Both the position numbers and the translations under genes were made by a program. A stretch of DNA of 64,000 nt, from positions 3,042,632 through 3,106,631 of the forward strand of contig NW_024037047.1 in NCBI RefSeq assembly GCF_015706575.1. The letters are read 5' to 3'. The notes under the pieces are model-generated. The model saw nothing but the letters and a program-made list of their open reading frames with translations. It did no database searches and was not told where the DNA came from. Each line of letters opens with the position of its first letter. The stretch's first letter is position 1. This document shows positions 24,101-37,000 of this stretch, one piece after another. The DNA comes from Patiria miniata. Lineage: Eukaryota > Echinodermata > Asteroidea > Valvatida > Asterinidae.

Positions 24101-26354
24101 ATCGTGTAGGGTCATTCTCAAAGCTAGAAGCATTGGGGAGGCAGTGCTTGTAATGCTTCAGAAGCAGACATGCTTGTCACCGGGATTAATTAATGATTAC
24201 TGTACGGATCACTCTGGTGATGTGGTAATTCTTGTGGACGACTGTAATACCAAAGCTGACATTGAAGGTGTGATTAATGTCCTCAAAGACCAGAGTCTTC
24301 TTGGATGCAAAGTTGTTATGGCAACAAGGCATGCGCATTGGGCAAAGGATATATGTGAAGAATTTAACTTACGGCATGTTATTACTAGCGGGATACAGGC
24401 TTGTGATATTAACGGGTACGCTGACAAGGTGTTGAGTGTCGCTGAAGCAATAAGTGGCTCTGTATACTCCGATACTCATGCGAGTCTCTCTGAGTATTTG
24501 CGTGCAGATATTCTGCCGCCAAGACTTTCCTGTCTCCCGGGCATTCTCTGCACTTTGTGTAAGTTGTCTGAGTACACGAAGGGAAAAGCCTTCAAAGATT
24601 TGCCAACCATGACCGATGTGTTTACTAGTGTAGTGCAATGCTTGTTTGAAGAACCCAGTGCTGAACAGGATACACTTATTTGGGAAGCAAGGGGTCCAAA
24701 AGACGTTCTTTCAAAAGGACAACTCGACATAGTGATTGGACTTGGTAAGGTTGCCTTCTTGAAGATGTTTGACGGTTCTGAAAATACTGTTGTATTTGCC
24801 AAGTCTGATTTTGATGATGAATCAGTAAATCGGCAGAGCATCTTCGACATTGGTTTGAAGGTTGGACTCCTCTGTTGTGATCAGGAGGCAGACTTTGAGC
24901 CTGAAAGATGTGAGGTCCCCTTTTCAAGGACAGGTAACTTATTTCTGTGCTGCACACATGGAGAAACTAAAACAGAGGATACGGAGTTGCAACCACTGCG
25001 ACATAGAGATGGAGAAGTCAAGTTTGCTCTGGATGTACTGAGAGAGTATTGCGCCGGTATGTACATGTCAAACATAAGGGAAAACATCATCACATGGATG
25101 AAATCAGTCCAACAAGTTGATGTTCTGAAGAATGTTAACAAGCTGGCAAACGTGTTTTCTTTTGCCAGTGGGGGGAGTTTAGCTGCTTGTTCTGCACTCG
25201 TTAGACATTTGGTCAACACAATTACGCCTAAGCCACAAGTGCAGAGTCTTACAGAAATTATGCAGTTGCAAAAAATGACCGAATTGTGCCTTCAACTGAA
25301 CTTCGAAGGTAAATGCGAAGGTTCTTTGAACAAGGAGCTTCGTACATTGTTTATGTACAATAGGGTACGTTTGATCGGAATTTCGAAACACCAGCTTCGG
25401 CTTCTGTCGTACCTGCTGACATATGATGGGCAAGATAGCACACAAAGCAGTTTAAATCTTACATCAGTTGAGCTGTTCCGGTTTGAGAACCATGACTGGG
25501 ACGAACTTCAACAATACCTGGATGACTTCTCTGAAGGGTCGACCAAAGGTATCCCTTGCGAATACCTCGGCAACTTGACGGAAATTCCAAAACAATCGTG
25601 TCTGGAGGAGAAAATAAGATCATGTTATCAAAACCAGTCTCTGTTTCTCCGTCAGGAATCTGACGGTGCCACTGCTCTGTCCACCTTGGAGTCTGTTGCT
25701 CTCCATGATCTTAGAGAGTCACAGTATGGTGACTGTTTGATGTCAACATCAACGGAAATGCTGATCTCTTCCCTCTCAAATCTGAAAATGGTTGATAGCA
25801 TCACTCTCATTGGCAGTATCTTGAGTTCTGGCGAAATTTGCAGTCTTGTCAACAGGGTTCTTTGTCATCTGCCAAACCTGCAAAAATTAGACCTAAGGCT
25901 GAATCAAGAGATTGATGATGTTGCATTCAGTATAGTTGCGTGTGCGCTGAAGCACTGCAAATCTCTGATTGACCTCAGGCTTTCACTTTCTAAGGTGACA
26001 GATGAGGGATTCTCTGAGCTGAGACAGTTGATGGAGAAGGAAAAGGGGATGGCATGGGAAAGGTTGACGACGCTGTATCTGCTTCATTGCGACCCAAGTG
26101 ATTCATTTGTGAAATTCCTAACGGTCACCCTGTATTTCCTGAAACAACTGAATGTCCTTCACATATCAGGTCGTACTGATCTTGACGACAAGGTGTCCAA
26201 GCCTGTCCTTGATGATTTTGAGAAGAGCATTGAAGACTCAAAGCTGACTGAGAATGTCGAAGAGCTTATTATTGACAAGATGGAGTCCTTAACATCAGTC
26301 ACATCAAAAGTTCAGATTCAACAGCAGTCAAGAGGGCATGCAGTAGTCGTGTAG
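18111..26354 (+). CDS. Ig-TM-NACHT receptor, unit 2 (complete)
   Basis: Complete model with exons 18111-18198, 19421-19762, 20378-20728, 22033-22359, 22678-23040, 23316-23465 and 23740-26354, giving 1411 predicted residues. Layout: signal segment 1-29, Ig1 30-143, Ig2 144-260, Ig3 261-369, Ig4 370-490, transmembrane/juxtamembrane 491-540, NACHT and LRR-like region 541-1411 with Walker A at 626-633. All introns are phase 1, so each Ig exon could be skipped or duplicated without breaking the frame. The Ig half should face outside and the NACHT half the cytosol. A role in recognition and signalling, plausibly immune, is inferred from domains only. A 5' UTR intron probably precedes the ATG, given an acceptor-like cttttcttccaatag ending at 18090. 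The Ig exons are the most divergent of the three units; the NACHT exon is close to unit 1. Confidence 0.9.
18476..18857. mobile_element. G-run MITE in the first intron of unit 2
   Basis: Runs from cgtacctggcgggggtgg to gatctcgttacgttactg, with long C and A runs. The same block is in unit 3 (34350-34652, right end cgttacgccactg), so it predates the duplication. End boundaries are approximate. Confidence 0.5.
19421..19762 (+). CDS. Unit 2 exon: Ig-like domain 1
   Basis: Same acceptor as unit 1 (cattttacag) and donor g/gtaaga, 114 codons. Ig core: HRIPCQS, VYWYRG, DAGRYLC. The last strand (FLSAANLPNGKDD) differs in sequence and is two codons longer than in units 1 and 3. Confidence 0.87.
20378..20728 (+). 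CDS. Unit 2 exon: Ig-like domain 2
   Basis: 117 codons, phase 1-1, starting GDTFPACT. Ig core: TLPCEC, VVYWS, RFWCHVF. Confidence 0.88.
21110..21808. repeat. 16-base minisatellite in intron Ig2-Ig3 of unit 2
   Basis: Roughly 40 tandem units, mostly 16 bases, in three flavours: tcagtcagtgactcag, tctgtcagtgactcag and tcggggagtgactaag/ttag. They are arranged in a partly regular higher-order order with some 20-base variants. Most units contain TGACTCA or a one-base variant (TGACTAA, TGACTTA). Units 1 and 3 carry only a short seed at the same intron position, so the expansion is private to unit 2. Confidence 0.95.
22033..22359 (+). CDS. Unit 2 exon: Ig-like domain 3
   Basis: 109 codons, phase 1-1, starting EENPADY. 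Ig core: TIPC, VQWF, DTHTGKYVC. One codon shorter than units 1 and 3 in the EDYLGF loop. Confidence 0.88.
22678..23040 (+). CDS. Unit 2 exon: Ig-like domain 4
   Basis: 121 codons, phase 1-1. Core: ELYC, VLWSYG, DVRYWCHVF. Contains two extra Cys (SGCFDI and NKCFQ) that could form a second disulfide; they are also present in units 1 and 3. Confidence 0.88.
23316..23465 (+). CDS. Unit 2 exon: transmembrane helix and tail
   Basis: 50 codons. Hydrophobic core TLVICVCISAMIIVAV..., then basic CRKRC and tail NYQPVEEI. The YxxV tyrosine motif is at the same place as in units 1 and 3. Phase 1-1. Confidence 0.88.
23740..26354 (+). CDS. Unit 2 exon: NACHT NTPase and LRR-like C-terminus
   Basis: One 2615-base exon after the acceptor tattttatttag. 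Contains Walker A GRDGSGKT (from 23994), the Walker B-like block VVILVDDCNTKAD, sensor-like VVMATR, and winged-helix-like LPGILCTLCKLSEY. The C-terminal half carries leucine-rich blocks such as LPNLQKLDLRLN and LYLLHCDPSDSFVKFL. This half is almost the same as unit 1 and clearly different from unit 3. The ATPase fold assignment rests on motif order. Function as a signalling switch is inferred from the STAND family. Confidence 0.92.
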
Positions 26355-29300
26355 CGTGTACTTCTTCGTAAAAGTACAACATATGATAAACGTCAAAAGA
26401 TGGAATTGTGAGGATCCCTAGTTGTAAAGAAGCGTTTTACCATATCGGGACACGCCGAGCAGCCGAACCGACAATTTTTCCATTCACGTTGGACCAAATG
26501 TCTTATCTGTTTCCACATACGTTTTCCTAGATACCGAAAGTCCGTGTACATCAAATGCAGTTGATCAATCTGTCATTAAGGAGTCCCAAGAGTGCCAGGA
26601 GTGCAATGTTGTCACCGTGGTTATGAACACATTTCACTCACGATGGGCACTTCTTTGCACAGACCCCTTGCATCTAACGTCACACCTGATGACTGGTGTC
26701 TGTTCTTTTGTGTTACGCATGATCACACGCTTTGCACTTTTTTGAAAAGCAATTTCTCACCTCCAGTTGTCGGACTCAACCCTCCCCGTGGGTTTAAGTT
26801 TTGTCTTCATACTGCCTGTCTAGGCCAGGGTCTCTCGTTCCGCACTGAGAGTTCCTGAACACTCCTGGCTCTGGAAGTATACAATTTGCTAGGTTAAATG
26901 CCATCATGATGTCGTACAATGCGCGAATCGAAAGACTACACACACCCTCGTCGCCTAGTTAACCGAAGTGCACCAGGAGGTTTGTGGTCAGAGATGTCCT
27001 TCTCCTGGTCAGATTACCGACCTAAGCTAACGAGTTTTACCTACCCGGGTTTGTGATCAGAGTGGTCCTTCTCAAAGGTGGACTGACAACCACGTCTTGT
27101 TTAATAATTGCAGGAGTTCTTATCATCAGGTCCTCAACATTTGCCTATCTTGATATATTTATCAACTTTTTTATGTTCTAGGAGGCTAAATGGTCCATCG
27201 TGAATATTGAGAATGTCAAGCACAACTGAGCGCTCATCAACATCCCCCTCCACAATAGGTGGTTCTCCTAAAAGGTTCCTGCAGTGCTGTACTAAGCCTT
27301 GATCATGTCTTCCTTGGCGCTCCCTTCCAGTTTCCGAGCTTGTCTTTTTCTCCTACTGGTACCTTTTTGATGATGTTCTAGAATTCACTGAGCTTCTGAA
27401 TGGCATATGCAGCTCCTACCCCTCAATCCTTTCACTGACATCAGAATTCTCTGTTGTCTTCACTCATGTTATTGATGTAATTGGTATGTGCTTAAGCCAT
27501 GTATTTAGAGTGTTGCTGTTTCTTCCCTTGCTTCTGCGAGAGAACATGTGCACCTTAACGGTCGTATTTGCATGGATGAAACGTTCCTACCTCATGGTTG
27601 GACATTCGTCATAAGCTGATGCTCTTCTCTACACTGTATCGTTATTCGAGTTCAGTGTCCGTCGAGATTGCTATACAGTCATGCTTTATCTTCCTTCCCC
27701 TGATGGCCGAGGAGATATGAATGATTCTGAATGCCATAGATACAAATCTGTGTTCAGAACTAACGCTTGAGAAGCTGTATGCATCAGCATTCATAGGCGT
27801 CTTTTCTTTGCACGAGAATATTAGCCAGCTGATATCTAATAACTTAATGGCTGATATACGTCCATCTCATATATTCTACTTCACGGAATAGTGTGTTTGC
27901 AGTCTGGAGCTCTTGTTCTTGCATCAGAGCAACCATATATCCCCCATTACGATTAGATTCGTCATTAAATGGGTTACTACATGTTCCATGCCTTAACGGG
28001 CATTTAAATCGGGCAGGTACACTATTGACTTCTCTTCTTAGATCATCATGGAATGTCTCGTTCTCTTCAAAGTTGTTCTTATTTGTTGAGGAGTAATCAC
28101 CTGTGACATCTGTGACAGGATGTCCTTTTACTACCCGTTCCGATGATGATTGCACACATAACAAAGCTCTGCTTGCTTTAGCACTCACCACGATACCTAC
28201 TCCATTGGTTTCTGACTGGGCCACGTTTCTCCACGCATATGAAATAACAAGTGATTGCCGTAACACTTTCCTGAACCTATATTGTTTCATCGTGTTTAAT
28301 AATTCGATGTCCCTGAATTCCCAATATTTCAATGTTCGTGGATATAAAGTTACATGCTAGCTCTTTATCTCTAGTATCTTCCGTGCTGTTGTTGACATTC
28401 ATAGTTGAGATGAAGATAGGCTTCTTACTTCGCAAACGATTTGCTTTGAGTTGTCTAACGAACCCCTTCCCATTTTCTGAAATGTGGGAGCTCGTAATCC
28501 TTAGCAAACGGACCATAATCGGGTACTGACAGCCAGAACTAGCTGAGCCCAGGGAGCAGTTATACTCCTAATTTGCCTAATATTACTTGTACAAATATTT
28601 TGGCTTTTTTTTTTTACTGAATCCTTAATAACAATTTTCCCTTTTATGTATAAATGCTCAGATGTACCGTTCATTTATGTAAAGTTTTAATCGATTTTTA
28701 GCTATATATTTTACCCGTATACTTGTAGCGTTTATTTAAATAATTGAATTTTATTTGATAATGTTAAGCCCAGTCTGTTGCAAAGATCTCCTCTCAATGA
28801 CTAGATCCAGAATGGTTGTCATCGAGACTGCCTGTTGAATACTGTTGGTCCCATCCTACTTTCGCCTGAGAAAAAAAGCAACATAAAAAACTCCTCTTTG
28901 TCTGAGAGTCGAATACAATGTTGTGTTCAACTTGCAGAAAAAGTAGGACTCTCAGTATTCTTAGAAAATTACTCAGAAAACATTGCAATAGCTAAATGTC
29001 ATGCCAACCGAATATAAACCCAGACCAACATATCCGGTTTAATGCAAGAAAGTTAAGAATGCACAGCACTGACTCCTCTGCATGAACAAAAGGTAATTAC
29101 ATAACAACGTATGTGCACTGCAATAGTACGGACAAAAAAATAACACATGATCGTCGCTCCTGATTTATTAGATCTTACATGTTCGGCACACAATTCACAT
29201 GTATTTGCCCAACAAAGTGGTAAGTACATTATAGGCTTGGGTTAATTTCTTACCATTGAACGTTTCCTTAACTGACGCTGACAGCGTAAGATGGCTTATG

Positions 29301-31320
29301 TATTTTTTTTCGTTGCTCTTTACACAATAAATGACTACTTTCACTGCAACTGTAAGGTTTATCGTTGGATAAGTTAAACAATAGACGTGTCGACATAATC
29401 GTGTAAATATACGTCATTGCGATTGTTTAAATGTTCATTTCAAGTTACACTACCAATTCTTTTGGCTAATTTTACCAAGTTTCTTTTTGCACAAAACTAT
29501 GGTCACTTATATCTTTACTATTCATTCCGTTTGGTACTCTAATCATAACTGTTCGGTTTTACAAATTGCTTTTGGAGGACGTTTGAGCTATTTTAATGTT
29601 CCAGGAGTCTGATAAAACCTCGGTCCAAAGAAAAAAAAAATATTCAACATAGTCCTTTTGAAGGCCCGTCTTAAAAAAAAAAGGGTTTTTATAAATCATG
29701 TTGTTTGCCTAACCAGGGTAGTTAATAAAGATATTGTGTACTACAGTTGTTGAAACAAGTATTCTGTGTAATTTGTTTTGTTCCAAACAGTCAGAATACA
29801 CACTAAAGTGATTTTAGGGTGTTTAAATGGTGATATTCTTTGAATGGATTGAACAATTTTAGTATTTTTCTCATCTTAAAATACCTTATTAAATTGGATT
29901 TTGGGTCATTATTATGTCTGGTGCTACAAATTGTTTTATTTATGAAATATATTGTTTAAAGTTTGGGTTCCGCTTTTTTGACTCACCCTGTATTTGACTT
30001 AAATACTTAATAATTTGGTTTTAAACCCTTCATTTTAAATGTGCTTCTTCTGATTGGAGCGTAATATTTGCGTAGTTGCTTCGTTCAGTCACGGACCGCA
30101 CTCTTATTCGATTCATTCCTTTTTAATAACAATTTTATTCACTGTTGTTTATTATTCATTCTTTTTGAACTGTTTATCTGCATTTGATTTTTATATATCG
30201 TAATATTCAATCATTACTGTGAAAAAATGTATTATTTGCAAGTGTAAAATGATCGAATGAAACATTGGTAATTATGAAAATTATGAATGAAACATTGGTA
30301 ATCAATACCTGAAAGGTGGACGTTTTGTTGGTTACCGAATGATAACTTGATGTTTGGCGTGTTTTTCAATGTCAATTTCTTGTACATATTTTGCGTTTCG
30401 CCAACCCTTCTCATGGAGATAATTGTTTTTTTTTTCAAATTTACATTCAACACAATGAGTTATGATATTTTCTAGAATGGAGATATGGTAGTTAAAAGTT
30501 TAAATATGTTAGTACGTTCGATGACATCGATGTGATTAGTTCTAAGCTTGTTGTATATAATGCAATGTAAAATTTCAATCGATATAGACTGAAATTTACT
30601 TTGAGTACAATCATATAAAATGTCACTTGCTTTAATAATTACATTTTTCAAATACGAAATCTCGAACATATGAAGCCTATTGTGCCGTTGGTAGTTGTGA
30701 ATAAAGAATTACAGAACAGTTCTCATAGTTTCCATGAAATTAAATTAAACATGACTTGTATACATGTGATTATTATTTGAAATGTTCAGGTTCAGATCCA
30801 TTGTCTGTCTTGTTTGTGGTCAAAATTTTGTTTCAGATATATGAATAAATTACATTGGTAGGTATCTTAAAAAAAATATACATGTCCATTTCTTCCAGTT
30901 CATTTACAACATATTTGTTTCGACTGACAAGCATTAAGTCACATCAGCGGCTGGAATTAAGTTCACTGCGGTTACGTAAGCGCTGACTGATATTAGTCAC
31001 ATCGCTGTCCGGTCCGTGTGCGCCCTCCTCGCCGAAGTGGCGTTCAGCCGGCGTCCACCCAGAGGCGTAACTATGGTAAAAAACTAGGGGTGCACCAATT
31101 TGGTTTTAAGGGGGCACCGGAGGTAACTAATCAATATTTTGTGCATTTCACGATATAACATGATGTGAGGAGGAGGGCATATAGGGGCGGACTTTTAGTT
31201 GGCGGGTGGCGGGGGGGGGGGCTGCACATGCATGTTTCCTCCCATTGTAACGTCACTGCTTCCACCTCTGGTATCTCACTAGGGAATATTTATCTCTTAA
31301 GACCAAAGTATAGATAACTG
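26355..31320. other. Spacer between units 2 and 3 (left part)
   Basis: No supported gene. The first 400 bases match the 3' flank of unit 1 (ttgtcaccgtggtta, cttctttgcacagacc). Much of 27880-31250 matches 12840-15620. The remaining short ORFs are broken up and show no domain. Confidence 0.6.
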
Positions 31321-31321
31321 T

Positions 31322-31714
31322 AAGGCCAAAAAAAAATAAGTCGGTCTCTGGTCAGCGGGCGCGTCGATTTTAATCATGCGCGTCGATGTTTTTTCCCCCC
31401 AAAATGTTCCGCGGTAGCTCCAACAGCGCCCTCTATTTCCGCACCTCCTCAATTTTTTTTTTTACCAAAGAGCACCAAGGAATGGGAAATTGCACCAATG
31501 CAAATGATCGAAAGCACCAAGGCAAATTATGGAGGACACCAATGTACATGAGGACACCAAAAGAGCAAAATAGTACCCCACCTTGTCTGTACAATCCAAG
31601 CTTGAAGGAAAACAAAAGCAAAAAAAAAAAAAAAAAAGCCACATGGCCGCGTCAATTCCGGAACTTTGGTCTGACCAGAGACCGAATTTTTTTTTTTTTT
31701 TGGGGGGGGGCCTA
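31322..31714. mobile_element. MITE with tcggtctctggtcag inverted repeats
   Basis: Perfect 15-base inverted repeats at 31341-31355 and 31671-31685. They extend outward through A/T runs to aggcc-type ends, giving roughly 33-base imperfect TIRs. The interior is low complexity and non-coding. The matching spacer before unit 2 has no visible copy. Confidence 0.7.
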
Positions 31715-33960
31715 AAATATATTCACATTATTCCACTTACGATACAGTTACTAGAGAGATCCCATTGTAACGATGTCACAATAAGAAATGGGTCATTAAT
31801 GACCTCGAACAAAGTAAGATCTACTCTTTGACAAAATGGATATAGGCAGTGTCCATAAGAACTGTGTAAAACAAGCACCTACTCATTATAATAGTTACAA
31901 AAAAATGTTCCTAAGTGTTTTGAAAAAGGCATCTCTAATGAAATTTGTAGAACACTCAAGATTAAAAAAAAATATCGGGCTGTTTTACCTAAAAAAATTC
32001 ACATCACTCATCATAATATTATTTTATAATATAAACAATAATACATAAAGCGTGTACTATTCTTGATCTGCTTCTCGCTACAATTACGGTAGCCACGGTG
32101 CCCGTGCCGTAAAAGACCGCCTCGCTGGCGATCCCACTCATTTGACATTGCTCACTTGGGGAATGTCCCTAAGTTGTGCTAATCTCCTAACCAGCCTACA
32201 TGTTTTAAGGAACACTTTAGCTACAGTACTTCGCCCAAGCTTGCATCTTGCATCGTTTTTTTAGCGAGTCTTCCAGCCTTTACAACTCCTTTTGGCATTA
32301 TAGTTTGCACTAGATCAAGTAACCTTCCTGTTTCAAAATGGGTCATTATCATTACACACTTGACATAGGGGTCACAAGTTTCATGAGGCTATGATCAAGC
32401 CGACTCCAAGCACTTCGCTGAACGTCAAACCGCCACGTTCGTTTTGGACACAGCATGGTAAGGACTCTGCGCGAACTCATCGCAAACGACCATGACGTAC
32501 TGGCAACGCGCAGAAAGACGGGAGCGACGTCTGACGTCACATGTACGCTTTAAGTTCGCATCAAGCGTACGAAAAGGACTCCAGGAACGTCGTAAAAACT
32601 TGTTGGACGCCATGAAGACGCAGCGAGGCCGCAGAGGGCGCTGCACAGATTTCTAATTGGTCTTCAATAAAACTCATAAAGAACGCAACACGGGCGTCCT
32701 AGACTTCCCGTTGACTTCACAGAGACGTTTCTTGATCTCTGACGGATGTCTTGCAAGCCACTGGCCGTTTTATTAAATTAATAAAGAATTTCAACAACGC
32801 AATATGAACCCATGCATGGACGTGACAGCGTGACAGGGTCTCTAGCAGCTGTTGGAACTGGGGACCTAGCAGTGGTAGGGTCTGGGTCTGAAAACCCATA
32901 CTTCGGGTGTTGTGCCCCACTAGTTTTGTCATTGTGTCCGGTTTGGCTGTTTACATAGGTTTCCAGCACAAAACTTTGTAGCAGAATAAAAACAGCGGTA
33001 GCAGAAATGCATTCAATAATTCGTAACTGGTTTAATTCATCGTCGTCTGAGTACAATCAAGGGTGTAATTCCCCGTCTAATTTTAAACCTGTTTTTCAAT
33101 TGCCCCAGGTATGCAACAATACAAACAAAAAATGGAAATTCCCTTCCACAGTCCATTGTTAAACATTAAACCCAGGCATGGGCATAAACTTTAGACTGCT
33201 CATATAACGCGGTAGTGTAAATACTCTTGGACCTTGTATTGGGCGTATCAGTTGTGCTAATGCTGTAGTGCATGATCACTGATACTATTGCTCCCCGTGG
33301 CCATTGCTGTCTGGATACTGAACGATATCCTCAGGTTCACCATTTACCACCAGGTCCATGCTCATTTCTTGAAGGTGTGAGGTCAAACACAAATAGTTCT
33401 ATGAGATACTCTTGGGGTTTTTATGACCATTTGGTGAGTAGCTAACATTTGTTGCTTTATGGTGGGGGTGTTTTGCTTTTTTGCTTTATTTTGCATGTCT
33501 TTGAGCGATTATTTTATGTTTTTTGTTGTTGGCCATAGGCTTTCGCAATCTGCCTCTATTGTGTTGCCTTGCTCAATATAACTAGGCAAAGCTATAGCTA
33601 TAATAATCAGTGGCGAATATAAGGGGGGGGGGCATGGGGCACGGTCCCCCCAGCGGATGTCCGTGCCCCGCCCGCCCCTATTTAAAATCTTTAATTGTAC
33701 ACGAACAATGTATACGTTACCTTCAGTGGCACCTCCCCATTAAAAAAAAATGATGAGAATCCTGATGGGAATATTAAGGGTAACCTCTACCTTCGTTCGA
33801 GGGAATAAAGCGAGTTCGAATGCATGTAACGAATTCTTCGTTAAAAAAAAAAATGAAGTGTGCACGTGTGTGAAGTATGAATACATCAACCCAGTGAAAT
33901 CAACAAAGAGAAACAGCTCCATATTTACTCCCGGTTGTACTTGGTATTCTTTTCTTTCAG
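31715..33960. other. Spacer and upstream region of unit 3
   Basis: Non-coding. From about 32800 it aligns with the region before unit 2 (ggaaattcccttccacagtcc near 33132 and 17237; gtgtaattccccgtct near 33063 and 17171). This conserved upstream DNA probably contains the promoter and a 5' UTR exon, but no core promoter element could be fixed. Confidence 0.5.
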
Positions 33961-33983
33961 TGGATCTGCTTGCGAACAAGCAT

Positions 33984-34071
33984 ATGGATTCCTTGGACAT
34001 GTTTGTAACGCTCCTCATCCTGATATTTGGGCTGTGCGCGGTTGAAAGTAAAACATGCCCAGCCAGTTCTG
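33984..34071 (+). CDS. Unit 3 exon: signal peptide
   Basis: MDSLDMFVTLLILIFGLCAV then ESKTCPASS, a leader like that of unit 2. Phase-1 donor g/gtaaag. Confidence 0.88.
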
Positions 34072-37000
34072 GTAAAGAAATATTCCCTATTTGTTTAAGT
34101 CTCGATTATACATCCAAATAAAACAAAAGTAGGCAAGCCTAGTAAAGCTGGTCCCAGAGTGCAAACCATGTACAATTCACATAGAATAGCTTAAACCTTC
34201 GTAGAATTAGCGTAGTGATCATCATTAATTATTAGCCAATTTTTCCCCAATGGGCCTTCTGTTTGCGGGGATTTCAAATTCAAAAGATACTACATAAAAG
34301 TAATATCCCCAACTTGTATTCCCATCCACTGCCACAAACACACAACACAGAAGCGTACCTGGCGGGGGTCGGGGGGTGCAGTGTGGCAGATTGCAACAGG
34401 ATGGATATTTGAATTCCCTAAATTATTATCTAGTGCATTAAAAAAAAATAATATGCTGGACAATGTTACTTTTTTGTGCCGCCCTGAAAGCGCCACGTAT
34501 TTTCTCATATGCTAGTGCTCATGATCATGCGGTTGGAATAGCGCCCCCATAATAATATCGTGTTAAGCCTTCCTTCACTCTTTTAACCTTTTACTATTTT
34601 AAGGAGGCCAGGTCCGCCCCCCAAAAAAATGATCTCGTTACGCCACTGCGGTTAGTGGACCTTACTCAGTAGCTGATAATTTTTGGGAAGAATCACAGGA
34701 CATACATTTACATACTGCCACGTACACAGTTTACGGGTGACATGGCTGTCGATTCATTTGCGACTTTTGTCTTTCCGGATCTTTTAAATTGCGACCACTG
34801 TCATTTCACAGAAACGTATGTCCAAGATGTTTTCTTTGATGCCAACAATCGAGGGAACTTCCAACTCGGGTTGTGGCACCGCATTCCCTGTCGATCCTAT
34901 CGTTCCGGGGAGAACCTGCTCGCCATATACTGGTTCCGGGGACAAAGCGTGTCCGACCCTAACAAAGTAGTCGTTAATAGCTACGCCAACAACCAATACT
35001 TTCCAATCAGCGATCGATACACATTTTCGTCAGAGTTTAGTCTCGTCGTCAAGGATGTCATAGAGAGCGATGCAGGGAGATACATTTGTCAGGTTGTGCC
35101 GCGTTCTACGAGTGCGAGGGATGACAAGACGGATATGCAGGTCATCGGTAAGAAATAAATGATCGTCTACTCTGTTTGTAAATGAATCACGAAATACACA
35201 GACAGTTTTCATTAATAGTAAGTGTTTGGCTGCATACACCATGTGATAAAAAATATATATGTTTTGCTCTGGGGAGAACTTAGTATAGTTCCCTGATTTT
35301 GACAATTGCCCGACGCCTTTACGTCTAAATCGTATATCAGGTAAACACCACCGGGCTAAACATAAACACGATGATAATTTTTTTTTTCAAAGCTCGGTAT
35401 CACTTATTAAATGCATATTCAGCTGTTGAAAACATTTTGTGGGTCACATTTGGTCATGATACTGTCCTTTACTGAAAAACGAACAAACAAAGGCGCATCA
35501 AAACAGAAATTAGGCGTAGCAAACTCTTAAGCGTCTTCTGACTCTTTATGCTGAAACATAATGTGCAACTGAAGCTACTGCCTTGAAAAAAAAATAACGT
35601 TAAAGTTTTGCTCAAGAATGTGGACATTTGCATTAGCATAAAACACCCAAACATCTTTAAAATGGTAATGTGAAGTTTACAACGACACTTAAATGGAAGA
35701 CACAGATTTAAACAATATCTCAGTCTGTGCATCGGCTTCATTAATTTATCATCGGGTCAGCTGTCTGCACCATATAGCCCTCTGCACTCACAAGCTACGT
35801 TCAGATCAATCCAATCTGTATTTCCATTCAGACATTAGCCCCCCTCCCCTAAAACAAATAAATAAATACATAAAAAACATAGATAAATACATAAAATGGG
35901 GTTAGGAAGAAGAAGAAAGAATAAAAAGCATGTACGTGATGACAGGATTGATAAAAATAGGAGATGAGGCAAAAACATAAAACAGACAGTCGTCATAAGC
36001 CTAAGCAATGGGTCAATGTTGTGGTAATGTTGAATTGTCCTGCGCTCAATGAAGATTCTCTTTTTCTCTCGCCCGTTGGCTGATTACATGTACGATTAGG
36101 GCCGCTTGATTACTACTGTGCTTTCATAGAATACGATTTATTAATACCCATTCTCCCCTTGTACAGAACAGTCAACTGTCAGATGGTTTCAATTCTTTGA
36201 CGTGATTACAGGTGACACCTTTCCAGCCTGCACCACTGACGCATCATCTAATACTACTTTCCAGCGGGGACTCAGACAGACGCTACCGTGTGAGTGCACA
36301 TCACAGGTGCCAGATGCGCACATATCCGTAGTGTATTGGTCAACAGGAAAGGGCGTCACTATAGAGATACAGATCATTGGTGCACGTTTCTCTGATGGTA
36401 CCTTGGTTCAGTTCCAGGATGGCGCAGATTACAGTATTAATAGCGATTCTTCCCTCACAATTAACTTTTTGAGTGGACTTAGTAATGCATCGCGTTTTTG
36501 GTGTCACGTCTTCATGACAGATGTTCCAGAGCGCAACTGCTACTTCGATGTTCATATTAAAGGTATGTTAATGCAATAGTTCACATTTAAAACCCTATAT
36601 CAAAAGCAATCTACTCTAGTGGATTGCAACAAAGACAGCAATTTCCTCCTGGTTGAAGATGACAAGCCTAGTGTTCCCTTTTCACATGACTAACTGAGCG
36701 ACTCACTGACCAATAGACTGACTGACTGACTTACTCCCCGACTGAGTGACTCAGAGTCAGAGTAACTGAATGAACTTAATGGCCTGATTACTTTTATGGC
36801 CAGCCTTATTTGTAGACATGATGTAGGAAAAGTCTTGTTATGAACAGCCAGTTGAATGGAACTGTGTGTGCTCTAAGACGAGTTTTACTATGAATGCCTT
36901 GTCCTGTTTATTTATTTTTTTTTGTCCAGAGGAGAATCCCGCTGACTACCGTCTTCAAGCCTCGGCCACATCTTTCTACATTGAGGAGGGAAGAAATCAA